From contig CALFBL010000206.1 in NCBI GenBank assembly GCA_937951695.1, positions 1 to 6,419 of the forward strand: 6,419 bases of DNA, in the 5' to 3' direction. The DNA is from an uncultured Granulosicoccaceae bacterium. GTDB taxonomy: Bacteria; Pseudomonadota; Gammaproteobacteria; Granulosicoccales; Granulosicoccaceae. Of this stretch, positions 6,145 through 6,419 are shown in pieces; the first letter of the stretch is position 1, and every line of letters begins with the position of its first letter. Under the pieces are notes generated by a model that saw nothing but the letters and a program-made list of their open reading frames with translations, did not search any database and was not told where the DNA came from. The translations under genes and the position numbers were made by a program.

Positions 6145-6419
6145 CGGCCGAAGCAAAACTCAGGGAACAGATATGTTTGTTGGCCAAATCCCTGTTTGAT
6201 CGTGGCCTGACCGGTGGCAGCACCGGCAATATTTCTGCTCGAACCCAAGACGGTGGATTGCTGGTGTCGCCTACAGGCACAAGCTTTGGCCGTCTTGATC
6301 CGGGACGCTTGAGTCGTTTTGATGCAACAGGCACACTCATCGATGGGGACCCACCCACCAAAGAAATGCCATTGCATGCGGCGTTTTATGAAACCCGCAG
6401 CACCGCAGCTGCTGTCGTT
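6141..6419 (+). CDS. otnC: 3-oxo-tetronate 4-phosphate decarboxylase OtnC (class II aldolase family), N-terminal part
   Basis: The first 93 codons of a class II aldolase/adducin family protein reach the right edge. OtnC decarboxylates 3-oxo-tetronate 4-phosphate to dihydroxyacetone phosphate and CO2 with a divalent metal. Visible family motifs are GGSTGNIS (25-32, phosphate/substrate binding), SPTGTSFGRLDP (43-54), and PTKEMPLHAAFYETR (72-86), in which Glu75 matches the catalytic acid of fuculose aldolase relatives. The metal-binding His residues are beyond the window. Family members have about 210-220 residues, so over half is missing. ATG 6141 overlaps the otnK stop as ATGA and lacks an obvious Shine-Dalgarno, indicating translational coupling. 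The PTGTSFG motif and the otnK partner favour OtnC over L-fuculose or ribulose phosphate aldolases. Confidence 0.88.
   Translation, partial: MTAEAKLREQICLLAKSLFDRGLTGGSTGNISARTQDGGLLVSPTGTSFGRLDPGRLSRFDATGTLIDGDPPTKEMPLHAAFYETRSTAAAVV

Noticed and set aside
5844..6377. Minus-strand open frame of 177 codons over the otnK/otnC junction
   Set aside because: It is antisense to two genes with intact family motifs, and its translation is low in recognisable structure and rich in residues expected from the opposite strand.

Overview
The window looks like chromosomal DNA from a gammaproteobacterium of moderately high GC content (judged by eye). The gene order YgfB family - pepP - ubiH on one strand, diverging from a ZapB-like coiled-coil gene - zapA - 6S RNA on the other, is the conserved ygfB/zapA neighbourhood of E. 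coli, Pseudomonas and relatives. The genus cannot be named from this stretch. Every part of the window is accounted for by seven protein genes and one RNA gene. No insertion sequence, prophage, CRISPR array, tRNA or rRNA is visible.

Minus strand, read from about 4000 down to 1: a UPF0149/YgfB family protein, Xaa-Pro aminopeptidase PepP, the FAD-dependent ubiquinone-biosynthesis hydroxylase UbiH, and a ClC-type chloride channel or exchanger that runs off the left edge. The genes are 4 bp apart, 18 bp apart and then overlap by 4 bp, so this is most simply one operon. In E. coli the gene after ubiH is ubiI; here a ClC gene occupies that place. No ATG start is available for the YgfB, PepP or ClC genes at the expected position, so they probably use GTG, GTG/TTG and TTG.

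Plus strand, from 4044 to 4591: a 73-residue coiled-coil protein (TIGR02449 type, ZapB-like) followed closely by zapA, a division protein that stabilises the FtsZ ring. Between the two divergent groups, at about 3985-4015, lie candidate promoters for both directions whose -10 elements overlap. After zapA, positions 4631-4836 carry 6S RNA (ssrS), recognised from conserved sequence blocks, a complementary closing stem and the 3' hairpin.

Plus strand, from 4867 to the right edge: otnK (3-oxo-tetronate kinase) and the first 93 codons of otnC (3-oxo-tetronate 4-phosphate decarboxylase), overlapping by ATGA. These enzymes perform the last two steps in catabolism of four-carbon acid sugars such as threonate and erythronate, yielding dihydroxyacetone phosphate. 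In E. coli and many relatives fau (ygfA) follows 6S RNA; here a carbon-catabolism operon starts about 30 bp after the 6S closing stem with no visible terminator between. This junction is the most noteworthy point of the window. I see no convincing new system.
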